6,911 bases of DNA from an uncultured Bacteroidales bacterium. GTDB lineage: Bacteria > Bacteroidota > Bacteroidia > Bacteroidales > Muribaculaceae. The stretch covers positions 1 through 6,911 of the forward strand of contig USIY01000118.1 in NCBI GenBank assembly GCA_900554845.1, read 5' to 3'. Both the position numbers and the translations under genes were made by a program. How positions within the stretch are numbered: the first letter of the stretch is position 1; every line of letters begins with the position of its first letter. The notes below the pieces were generated by a model. It made no database searches. It worked only from the letters and a program-made list of their open reading frames with translations, and was not told the origin of the DNA. Below, in pieces: positions 1-6,006 of the stretch.

Positions 1-1569
1 GGCTGGGGAGGTCCGAACTCTCCGCAATGGTATGCGGACCGCGAGCGTCTGCAGAAAGACATCCTATCGGCGATGAAAGAGTACGGTATGGAGCCTGTGC
101 TTCCCGGCTATTCGGGCATGGTTCCGCACGATGCCGCCGAGCGACTTGGCGTAGAGGCCATGGGCACCGGCGAATGGAACGGTTTCGTTCGCCCGGCGTT
201 CCTTAAGACCACCGACCCGATGTTCGACAAAATAGCCGACATATATTATCAGGAACTGGAGAAAGTCTGCGGTAAAGCGAAATATTACAGCATGGATCCC
301 TTCCATGAGGGTGAGATAGCCGACGGAGTGAACCTTACGGAAGCCGGAGGCATAATCACGGCGGCGATGAAACGAGCCAACCCGGAGTCGGTTTGGGTGA
401 TTCAGGGATGGAATGAGAATCCTCGCAAGGAGCTTCTTGACGGCGTGGCAAAGGGCGATATTGTAGTTCTTGACCTTGCCTCTGAAATTAAGCCGAACTG
501 GGGCGATCCCGACTCCCCTTCTCTGACAAAGCGTGAGGACGGATACGCTCCGCACGACTGGATGTTCTGCATGCTCCTGAATTTCGGCGGCAATGTAGGT
601 CTGCATGGCCGTATGGACAACGTGATCGAAGGTTATTACAAAGCCCTGGATTCAAAATATGCCGCAGATATGACAGGATTCGGTCTGACACCGGAAGGCA
701 TCGAGAACAATCCAGTGATGTACGAACTGGCCTCCGAACTTATATGGCGTCCTGAGAAGTTCAGCAAGAAAGACTGGCTCAAAGGATATGCAGGGGCCCG
801 TTACGGAGCGGACAACACCGATGTAGACAAGGCTTGGCGCCAGTTGTCGGAAACCATATACAACTGTCCCTGGGGCAATATGCAGCAGGGCACTACCGAA
901 TCGGTGTTCTGCGCCCGTCCATCCAAAGATGTTTGGCAAGTGTCAAGCTGGAGCCGGATGGCACCGTACTACGACCCGGAAGCCGTCATCGCAGCCGCAA
1001 AGGATTTCGCCAAGGGCGCCGGCAAGTTGAAAGGGAATGCCAACTACCGCTACGACCTCGTGGACATAACGCGCCAGGCTGTGGCTGAAAAGGGACGTCT
1101 CGTTTACCGAAAAATGGTGAAAGCCCTTGAGGAAGGCAATATGAAGGGGTTCGATAAGGAATCTTCCCGATTCCTTGAGCTGATAAAGGATCAGGACCGT
1201 CTGTTGTCCACCAATCCCGCATTCTCCGTTCAGCCGTGGCTTGAGGCCGCGCGCAGCCTCGGACATACTCCCGAAGAAAAGGACTTGATGGAAAGCAACG
1301 CGCGCCATATCATCACCACGTGGGGACCACGTGTGGCCAGCGAAGAGGGCGGTCTGCGCGACTATGCTCATCGTGAATGGTCCGGTCTATTGGGCGATTT
1401 GTACTACACACGCTGGAAAACCTGGATAAACGCCATGAAAAAAGGCGACGATACTCCGATTGATTTCTACCCCATCGACGCTGAATGGGTCAAAGCCCGC
1501 GGCGACTATAAGATGCAGCCGGAGGCCCTGAGCGTCCCCGTGGCACTGGAAATCCTGAAAAAACTCTGA
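1..1569 (+). CDS. alpha-N-acetylglucosaminidase, GH89 family (5' partial)
   Basis: This is the C-terminal 522 residues of a GH89 exo-glycosidase, which removes terminal alpha-linked GlcNAc from host glycans such as heparan sulfate or alpha-GlcNAc-capped mucin O-glycans. The frame is open from base 1, and the first residues (GWGGPNSPQWY) are already family-like, so the signal peptide and N-terminal domain lie outside the window. The visible part holds most of the TIM-barrel domain (fragment residues 1 to about 245) followed by the helical NAGLU C-terminal domain. The family's two catalytic glutamates can be placed by motif: the acid/base in DPFHEG (Glu codon 307-309) and the nucleophile in TPEGI (Glu codon 694-696). 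DLASEIKPNW and LNFGGNVGLHG are further family motifs. Human NAGLU has about 740 residues, so roughly 200 are missing here. Export to the periplasm or cell surface is known for relatives but cannot be seen here. It converges on the wecA-like gene. Family assignment is firm; the natural substrate is not. Confidence 0.95.
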   Translation, partial: GWGGPNSPQWYADRERLQKDILSAMKEYGMEPVLPGYSGMVPHDAAERLGVEAMGTGEWNGFVRPAFLKTTDPMFDKIADIYYQELEKVCGKAKYYSMDPFHEGEIADGVNLTEAGGIITAAMKRANPESVWVIQGWNENPRKELLDGVAKGDIVVLDLASEIKPNWGDPDSPSLTKREDGYAPHDWMFCMLLNFGGNVGLHGRMDNVIEGYYKALDSKYAADMTGFGLTPEGIENNPVMYELASELIWRPEKFSKKDWLKGYAGARYGADNTDVDKAWRQLSETIYNCPWGNMQQGTTESVFCARPSKDVWQVSSWSRMAPYYDPEAVIAAAKDFAKGAGKLKGNANYRYDLVDITRQAVAEKGRLVYRKMVKALEEGNMKGFDKESSRFLELIKDQDRLLSTNPAFSVQPWLEAARSLGHTPEEKDLMESNARHIITTWGPRVASEEGGLRDYAHREWSGLLGDLYYTRWKTWINAMKKGDDTPIDFYPIDAEWVKARGDYKMQPEALSVPVALEILKKL

Positions 1570-1586
1570 TTTTATCCTATCATAAA

Positions 1587-1622
1587 AAGCTGCGCCAATG
1601 CGTTTTCGCATTTGCGCAGCTT
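1587..1622. terminator. Bidirectional hairpin terminator between convergent genes
   Basis: Two 16-base arms (1587-1602 and 1607-1622) pair with a single mismatch around a TTTT loop. The hairpin starts 17 bp after the GH89 stop codon and lies 58 bp past the stop of the convergent wecA-like gene. Read on the minus strand it is followed directly by a T run (GCTTTTTATG), a good intrinsic terminator for the wecA-like transcript. Read on the plus strand the tail is TTAATTATGAT, which is weaker but AT-rich. Sharing by both genes is inferred from position. Confidence 0.85.
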
Positions 1623-1641
1623 AATTATGATCCTTCAGATT

Positions 1642-1682
1642 GCTCTGATTCCTCTGATCCCTCTTATCCCTCTTGATCCCTC
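1642..1682. repeat. 9-bp tandem repeat (about 4.5 units)
   Basis: Units on the plus strand are GCTCTGATT, CCTCTGATC, CCTCTTATC, CCTCTTGATC and a partial CCTC. On the minus strand this reads as a purine-rich GAGGGATAA-like array that begins at the stop codon of the wecA-like gene and runs toward the terminator hairpin. One unit has a one-base insertion, so the array is not in a constant frame. It therefore forms part of the 3' UTR of the wecA-like mRNA. Its function is unknown. Arrays like this commonly vary in copy number by replication slippage. Confidence 0.8.
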
Positions 1683-2802
1683 AAAAATACACTTTGGATC
1701 CTGTCCTGCGCTCGCGTCGGCGAATTGCCCTTGTCAACAGCGCGTTTGCAAAAATCCAGAATGCAAGATCGCAGAAGAACAGCAGCGATATATTAATTAT
1801 AATCGAAAGGAAATAATTAGTGACGATAAAGATAATCGACAGCGAGACCAATGCCAGCATCACATTGCGCTGCGACAACCCGAGCGCAAGCAACTTATGA
1901 TGGACATGTGTCTTGTCGGGAAGAAAAGGATTGCGACCGCATTTGAGTCGATGGATGTAGACACGCACCAGATCGAAACCCGGTATCAACAAGGGAGATA
2001 TTGCAATCACGGCAGGATTAGCGGGGATTTCGGTTGGATTGATCTGAAAACATCCTATGCTGAGAACGCCTAATAACAACCCTATCACCAATGCTCCGGT
2101 ATCCCCCATAAAGATTTTGGTATGCTTGACAGTGGTGCCGAATACGTTGAAGAAGAAAAACGGCAACAATGTGCCGAGTGTAACGGCGGCTACTACCGAA
2201 AACACGTACAGGCCGCTGATATAAAATATTACTGAATAGAAACTACAGGCCACGATGCCGAGGCCCGAGGCCAAGCCGTCAACTCCGTCAATGAGATTGA
2301 TGGCATTTATCATCGTCACAAGAAACAATACCGTCAACAGTATGGAAGCTGCGTCCGACAACTCATAGAGTCCACAAAATCCATAAAGATTGTCGATTCT
2401 CAGGCCGCCCGCTATTACCAAAACAGCGGCCATGGTCTGCATCACGAACTTCGCACGGTACTTAACCCCGATGAGATCGTCCAGAATACCGGTGGCATAG
2501 AGCACTATGGCGGCGCATCCTACGAAACACAAGGGCCATGCGTCAAGATATATCCTCCGCAGCACCGTAGTGTCGTCCGACGCGGCCCCAATCACCAACA
2601 ACGCCGCCAATCCCAGAATAATCGCAGGCAGAAAAGCCAGGCCTCCAAGACGGGGAACTTTAGATGTATGTATTTTTCGTTGACTCGGTTTGTCAAACAG
2701 ATTCTTACGGAATGCAATCCGCAATATCTGGGGAATGAAGATACCGGTAATCGCTATTACGAACGCCAGTACCGTTAGTTCTATATATATCCAATGCGTC
2801 AT
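1681..2802 (-). CDS. wecA: WecA/MraY-family undecaprenyl-phosphate sugar-1-phosphate transferase
   Basis: This 373-residue polytopic membrane enzyme should transfer a HexNAc-1-phosphate (GlcNAc-1-P in characterised WecA) from a UDP-sugar to undecaprenyl phosphate on the cytoplasmic face of the inner membrane. That is the first lipid-linked step of O-antigen, capsule or other surface glycan synthesis. All family signatures are present in order: KVPRLGG (48-54), the Asp-Asp Mg2+ site (108-109), NAINLIDGVDG (166-176), MGDTG (232-236), PGFDLVRV around Asp277, and the HVHH box (299-302) that separates WecA/TagO-type enzymes from MraY. Around ten hydrophobic helices can be seen, and the tail is basic (TRAIRRRERR). 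The length is normal for the family. The ATG at 2802 begins the first helix. The gene lies 219 bp downstream of the radical SAM stop, with a possible promoter at 3000-3031 that would give a 5' leader of about 190 nt. No glycosyltransferases or flippase genes are next to it. The exact sugar is not determined by sequence, so the symbol denotes the family. Confidence 0.92.
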   Translation of the reverse strand: MTHWIYIELTVLAFVIAITGIFIPQILRIAFRKNLFDKPSQRKIHTSKVPRLGGLAFLPAIILGLAALLVIGAASDDTTVLRRIYLDAWPLCFVGCAAIVLYATGILDDLIGVKYRAKFVMQTMAAVLVIAGGLRIDNLYGFCGLYELSDAASILLTVLFLVTMINAINLIDGVDGLASGLGIVACSFYSVIFYISGLYVFSVVAAVTLGTLLPFFFFNVFGTTVKHTKIFMGDTGALVIGLLLGVLSIGCFQINPTEIPANPAVIAISPLLIPGFDLVRVYIHRLKCGRNPFLPDKTHVHHKLLALGLSQRNVMLALVSLSIIFIVTNYFLSIIINISLLFFCDLAFWIFANALLTRAIRRRERRTGSKVYF

Positions 2803-2900
2803 ATGCCTGGGATGCTCTCTGTACGTTGAGTCGTTTATGAATGATTATATGCAAATACGCTTCGCTGGGATCAACAACTCATTACTATAACGGTGAATCA

Positions 2901-2918
2901 CTGACAAAATTTTATCAG
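2901..2918. repeat. 18-bp near-perfect palindrome in the wecA leader region
   Basis: On the minus strand this reads CTGATAAAATTTTGTCAG. The two 9-base halves pair with one G-T wobble and no loop. It lies 99 bp upstream of the wecA-like start, between that start and the candidate promoter at 3000-3031. With no loop it suits a dimeric DNA-binding protein better than an RNA hairpin. The remainder of the 2803-3021 interval shows no convincing gene. Confidence 0.45.
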
Positions 2919-2999
2919 GCCCCGTTCCTTAGCCACTTTGCCTTGACAACAAAACCGCCATAAAGGCACCCAACAATCAGTGGACATGAACACCACTTT

Positions 3000-3031
3000 C
3001 AAAGATACATTCAGGTCAAGATCATTTCACA
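3000..3031 (-). promoter_or_regulatory. Candidate Bacteroidetes promoter for the wecA-like gene
   Basis: On the minus strand the -7 element is TATCTTTG (3000-3007), an exact TAnnTTTG match. A -33 element TGTG (3028-3031, one mismatch to TTTG) lies exactly 20 bp upstream. The -33 element sits in the last codons of the radical SAM gene. Transcription would start near 2993-2996, leaving about 190 nt of leader before the wecA-like ATG. The imperfect -33 box and long leader lower confidence. Confidence 0.5.
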
Positions 3032-4056
3032 GTGTAGTTAAGCTTCTTGGTAGTCTTCTTGTCACGTCCCGCGGAATGAGAAAAAACCGAGCGCAACAAC
3101 CTTCTGCCTGTATGATGGCGTCGATGATAGCTCTCGAAAGTGTCTTTATTCCAATCGTAGTCGGGCTTGTAGGCTCCCTTTGGAGAGACATAGCAGTAGG
3201 AATAATCTTCAATAATAGCCTCGACGCCTTTCTGACTTGTGGCCACCTCGTCAAGTTGCTCCTTGTCGGGCACAATGCACATTATGTTCTGACGACGGCA
3301 TTCCTCTGCTATGGCTCCGATTGTGGAGTCATAGCGTTCCTTCAGGGGAGTGAGGTCGAAATCGGTCCATGTGCTGTCGCCCAGATTCTGAACGGGACGA
3401 AGCTGCACGATGTCGGGACGAACTCCCTCCGGCCATATTTTCCAAAAACGGTCTTTCTCAAGATCCACTACATTCATGGAATTGACTGTAAAATTCACTC
3501 TTGCCTTGAATTGCGGAAATTTCTCTTTAGTCCTGCCGATCTCCTTCAGAAGTTCCAAAAGAAGACTAAAATCTGATCCCGGCATGAGATACTCATAGGT
3601 TTCCTTGCGGGTTCCGTGCATTGAGATGGTTATTTCTGAAAGACCGGCGTTGACAAGCCGTTCAAGACTGACTTTCCCCTTGCCGATAAGCTGGCCGTTG
3701 GTGATCAGCGATATATATGGAATGCCGGCGCGTTTGCCCCTCTCCACTATCCCCTCAAGAGAAGGATACAGAGTGGGCTCGGCGCCGCAGCCTATCTGAA
3801 GCTTCAGGGCATGACGGAACAGACCGCGGTCAATCCAGTCCAACTGCCGCTCGTTGAGCATTCCTTTCATCTCAGTCCTATGGGACTCACTGCTGAACAG
3901 ACACATACGGCACCGCAGATTGCACGCCAGCACCGGGTCAAGGAATATCCCTATGCTCCGTCGCCCGGTGACATGCATTCCCCACAGACCCAGCAGCTTC
4001 ACAAATCCCGGTATCCGGTTCTTCCCCACAAGCCTCAGCAATCCATATATATTCAT
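3022..4056 (-). CDS. Radical SAM protein of unknown substrate
   Basis: This 344-residue enzyme has the radical SAM CX3CX2C motif as CNLRCRMC (Cys45, Cys49, Cys52), which binds the 4Fe-4S cluster that cleaves S-adenosylmethionine. Further family marks are a GGEP-type motif written GAEP (91-94, after Cys90), the ITNG strand (118-121) and ISMHGT (144-149). Only four other cysteines are present (90, 253, 260, 288), so there is no multi-cysteine SPASM or twitch domain for extra clusters. A short conserved-looking YCYVSPKG stretch (287-294) precedes a strongly basic tail rich in Arg, His and Lys (311-338). The protein is probably cytoplasmic. The start at 4056 is supported by an exact promoter whose -7 box ends 4 nt before the ATG. 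It follows the DUF1232 gene by 87 bp and precedes the wecA-like gene by 219 bp. The fold is certain, but the reaction cannot be named; a role in cell-surface modification would be guesswork from the neighbour alone. Confidence 0.9.
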   Translation of the reverse strand: MNIYGLLRLVGKNRIPGFVKLLGLWGMHVTGRRSIGIFLDPVLACNLRCRMCLFSSESHRTEMKGMLNERQLDWIDRGLFRHALKLQIGCGAEPTLYPSLEGIVERGKRAGIPYISLITNGQLIGKGKVSLERLVNAGLSEITISMHGTRKETYEYLMPGSDFSLLLELLKEIGRTKEKFPQFKARVNFTVNSMNVVDLEKDRFWKIWPEGVRPDIVQLRPVQNLGDSTWTDFDLTPLKERYDSTIGAIAEECRRQNIMCIVPDKEQLDEVATSQKGVEAIIEDYSYCYVSPKGAYKPDYDWNKDTFESYHRRHHTGRRLLRSVFSHSAGRDKKTTKKLNYTVK

Positions 4057-4060
4057 GCCA

Positions 4061-4092
4061 CAAATTTAGCACTTTTCTTCCACAGGCCCAAA
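4061..4092 (-). promoter_or_regulatory. Consensus Bacteroidetes promoter abutting the radical SAM start
   Basis: On the minus strand TTTG (4089-4092) is followed by exactly 20 bp and then TAAATTTG (4061-4068). Both match the published TTTG / TAnnTTTG consensus of the Bacteroidetes housekeeping sigma factor. Only TGGC separates the -7 box from the ATG at 4056, so transcription should start at or within a few bases of the A of the start codon. The implied mRNA has little or no leader. Confidence 0.8.
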
Positions 4093-4143
4093 CATTCCGT
4101 CACGGGAAATCCAATCCGGGTCCATAACAGATCGCAAGTCTCA

Positions 4144-4512
4144 TCAACTCTCTATCAGCTCATATTCCACATATTCGGAAAAGTTGTTGAACCACTTGTC
4201 CAGTTGCGCGTCGGCACGCACCTCCATCTCCGGTGTGATGTACTTCGACATCTTCTGCACGAGCAAAGCGAGCGAGGCCACTTCGTCCAGCCATCCGATG
4301 ATCGGCAACCGCTTGGCGTCGAGAATGTCTATCGGGAGGATAAGATATGCCAGTGAACCGAAGATCGCCCACTTGTCCTTCCGAGGAGTCTCCTTGCTCC
4401 GCATCACGTACCACATAAGAAGAACCGATCTCGTAGCCGCACGACCCGCCTTCCTGCTCCAATCGCATATACTCTCCCAGAGAGCGTTATAATCCAGTTT
4501 CAAGATTGCCAT
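4144..4512 (-). CDS. DUF1232 (YkvA-type) small membrane protein
   Basis: This 122-residue protein carries the DUF1232 core at residues 48-88. The hallmark stretch runs AYLILPIDILD (55-65) then PIIGWLDEVASLALL (70-84), giving one or two hydrophobic helices joined by a Pro/Asp-rich turn. The N-terminal 47 residues are basic and amphipathic; the C-terminal third is acidic and probably soluble. The family is widespread and likely sits in the inner membrane, but no biochemical function is established. The ATG at 4512 is the only sensible start, because an upstream ATG at 4519 is out of frame and stops after nine codons. The gene ends in two adjacent TGA codons (4141-4146). It lies 172 bp downstream of the recombinase stop, past a hairpin, so it probably has its own promoter, although no TAnnTTTG box was found. 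With no terminator before the radical SAM gene 87 bp on, read-through is possible. Confidence 0.88.
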   Translation of the reverse strand: MAILKLDYNALWESICDWSRKAGRAATRSVLLMWYVMRSKETPRKDKWAIFGSLAYLILPIDILDAKRLPIIGWLDEVASLALLVQKMSKYITPEMEVRADAQLDKWFNNFSEYVEYELIES

Positions 4513-4601
4513 AGTTCATTAGTTTATTTTACCATAAAGAGCACCATTCTATGACTAATCTATCATTGATCATATGTTTATGATGATTGCTAAACAACAA
4601 A

Positions 4602-4627
4602 GCCTCAGAACCGGGTGGTGCTGAGGC
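4602..4627 (-). terminator. Intrinsic terminator of the recombinase gene
   Basis: A perfect 7-bp stem, GCCTCAG with CTGAGGC (4602-4608 and 4621-4627), encloses a 12-nt loop that adds three more pairs (ACC with GGT) beyond one mismatch. On the minus strand it is followed by TTTGTTGTTTA, a T-rich tail, and it lies 57 bp past the recombinase stop. On the plus strand the tail GATAGTGTTTTTA is a poorer fit. The interval 4513-4684 contains nothing else that can be supported as a gene. Confidence 0.7.
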
Positions 4628-4684
4628 GATAGTGTTTTTAGAGGGAAGGGGATGTCCTGGGAGGCTGTCCATATAGCCGAAAGG

Positions 4685-5890
4685 CTATTTGAGGGACTTG
4701 AGGATTAGGGAGTTGGCGCGGTCGACGACGGTGGTGTCGAGGCTGGCGAGGTAGATTTGGGTGGTGGCCTCGCTGTCGTGGCCCATGCCTTCGGAGATTA
4801 CCGAGACGGGGATGCCTTTGGCTTTGGCGGCGGAGGCCCAGCTGTGACGGGCAACATAGAGCGTCAGGGGAACCGTGACACCGACCATTCCGGCGATGCG
4901 TTTCAGGTTGTGGTTGATGTTGTAGCCTGTGTTGCGGTAGGCGGTGCGCTCGTTGATTCCTCGATTGCGGATAACGGGCAACAGGTAGTCGCTATTGTTC
5001 TCGGGATACTTGTCGAGGATAGTCTGCATCTCCTTTGTCCACGCTATGATCAGTTGTTGGCCGGTCTTGCGGCGCCGATATGTGATATAACCGTTTTTGA
5101 GGTCTGTCTTTTTCAGAAAAGCCATGTCGATGAAACTCATACCTCTGAAATAGAAGCTCATAAGAAACATATCTCTGGCAAAGTCCAGAGTGGGCGTCAG
5201 AGAAAGGTCGAGTGCCTTGATTTTACGGAGAACGGACAGCGGCAATGCACGTTTTACGGTCTTGTCCACTCCTGTATAGACGTGCCGGAATGGATTGCGG
5301 TTCTCGATGATGTCATTCTCCACTGCACGGTTATAGACCGCTCGAAGAATGCGGGTGTAGAAGGAGATTGAGTTCGGGGCGATTCCCCGTTTTTTCTGCC
5401 ATGCCTCATAGCCTTCCATTATTTCAGAGGTAACGCAGTCCAGCATGATGTCTTTATCATCTCTGTACTTTTTGAAGCTGCTGAGCGCGGACTTGTATGT
5501 TTCGGAAGTGCGGATTTTTCCGTTCTGCTTCAGCTTAGCTATGAGACTCTCCATGTAGTTGAACAGGGAATATTCATGCGCATAGCGGTTGAACTCGTCG
5601 ATCACATCGGCGGCTGTGTATGCCAGGCCATTGGAATCTAAATCTCTGTCAATCTTTGTCAACCGCTCCACATCCCAACGGATACGCTCGCGGATTGAAA
5701 GAATTAACGATTTACGCACGCTGTCATAGTTGGTCTGCACCATCGACCTGTTTTCATCCCACTCCGCGGGAAACACTTTGTAATCTGTCAGAAGCTGTCG
5801 CGTCTTCCTCTCATGGATAACCTGATAGTAGACCGTTCCCTCGTTGCCGGCGACAGTGGAGGGGCGGAACTTTACTTTAATTGTAGACAT
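4685..5890 (-). CDS. Tyrosine recombinase (phage-integrase family, Bacteroidetes type)
   Basis: This 401-residue site-specific recombinase cuts and rejoins DNA through a tyrosine nucleophile. Domains in order are an N-terminal arm-binding domain (about 3-90, opening MSTIKVKFRPS), a helical core-binding domain (about 105-205) and the catalytic domain (about 215-395). Catalytic residues visible are Arg249 (FYFRGMS), Lys275 (RRRKTGQ), Arg348 with His349 (YVARHSW), His371 (GMGHDS) and the nucleophile Tyr380 (TTQIY). The usual first His of the HxxR box is Tyr345, which is common in Bacteroidetes members. The set looks complete, so the enzyme is probably active. The frame stays open for 49 codons upstream to 6037, but that extension has no domain character and overlaps the divergent gene and its promoter. 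The Met at 5890, which opens the arm domain, is therefore chosen. No excisionase, relaxase or phage gene is adjacent. It may drive DNA inversion or be a remnant or edge of an integrated element. Confidence 0.93.
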   Translation of the reverse strand: MSTIKVKFRPSTVAGNEGTVYYQVIHERKTRQLLTDYKVFPAEWDENRSMVQTNYDSVRKSLILSIRERIRWDVERLTKIDRDLDSNGLAYTAADVIDEFNRYAHEYSLFNYMESLIAKLKQNGKIRTSETYKSALSSFKKYRDDKDIMLDCVTSEIMEGYEAWQKKRGIAPNSISFYTRILRAVYNRAVENDIIENRNPFRHVYTGVDKTVKRALPLSVLRKIKALDLSLTPTLDFARDMFLMSFYFRGMSFIDMAFLKKTDLKNGYITYRRRKTGQQLIIAWTKEMQTILDKYPENNSDYLLPVIRNRGINERTAYRNTGYNINHNLKRIAGMVGVTVPLTLYVARHSWASAAKAKGIPVSVISEGMGHDSEATTQIYLASLDTTVVDRANSLILKSLK

Positions 5891-5970
5891 TTGAATCACA
5901 GTGTTGATTTGTCCACAAGTTACATAAAGATTGACCTTCCCGAAAGAATATGCTTTCTCTCGCCAATGGA

Positions 5971-6002
5971 TTTGTAGCAATGAGGGATTATTAGTAATTT
6001 TG
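5971..6002 (+). promoter_or_regulatory. Consensus Bacteroidetes promoter abutting the DUF6198-like start
   Basis: TTTG (5971-5974) is followed by exactly 20 bp and then TAATTTTG (5995-6002), both exact matches to the Bacteroidetes consensus. Only CAAT separates the -7 box from the ATG at 6007, so the transcript should start at or very near the start codon. It lies in the 116-bp divergent gap with the recombinase gene; no equally good promoter faces the recombinase. Confidence 0.82.
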
Positions 6003-6006
6003 CAAT

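Noticed and set aside
1612..2073. Plus-strand open frame of 153 codons starting in the terminator and the 9-bp repeat
   Set aside because: It lies antisense to the wecA-like gene, which has complete family motifs; its N-terminus is just the translated repeat (IPLIPLIP) and it shows no domain.
2898..2987. Minus-strand 29-codon frame in the wecA leader (MSTDCWVPLW start), a possible leader peptide
   Set aside because: It begins only a few bases after the predicted transcription start, shows no run of regulatory codons and has no conserved feature that can be recognised.
2980..3576. Plus-strand open frame of 198 codons
   Set aside because: It is antisense to the radical SAM gene, whose cluster motif and promoter are clear; no recognisable protein features.
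4673..4688. Perfect 6-bp hairpin with a GAAA (plus) or TTTC (minus) loop spanning the recombinase stop codon
   Set aside because: No T tract follows on either strand and the better terminator is at 4602-4627; a short stem like this may be incidental.
4757..5371. Plus-strand open frame of 204 codons rich in Gly and Val
   Set aside because: It is antisense to the catalytic domain of the recombinase, which has all its active-site residues.
5912..5946. Possible recombinase promoter on the minus strand (TTTC, 19 bp, TAACTTGT)
   Set aside because: Both boxes deviate from the consensus, and matches this weak are expected by chance in AT-rich intergenic DNA.
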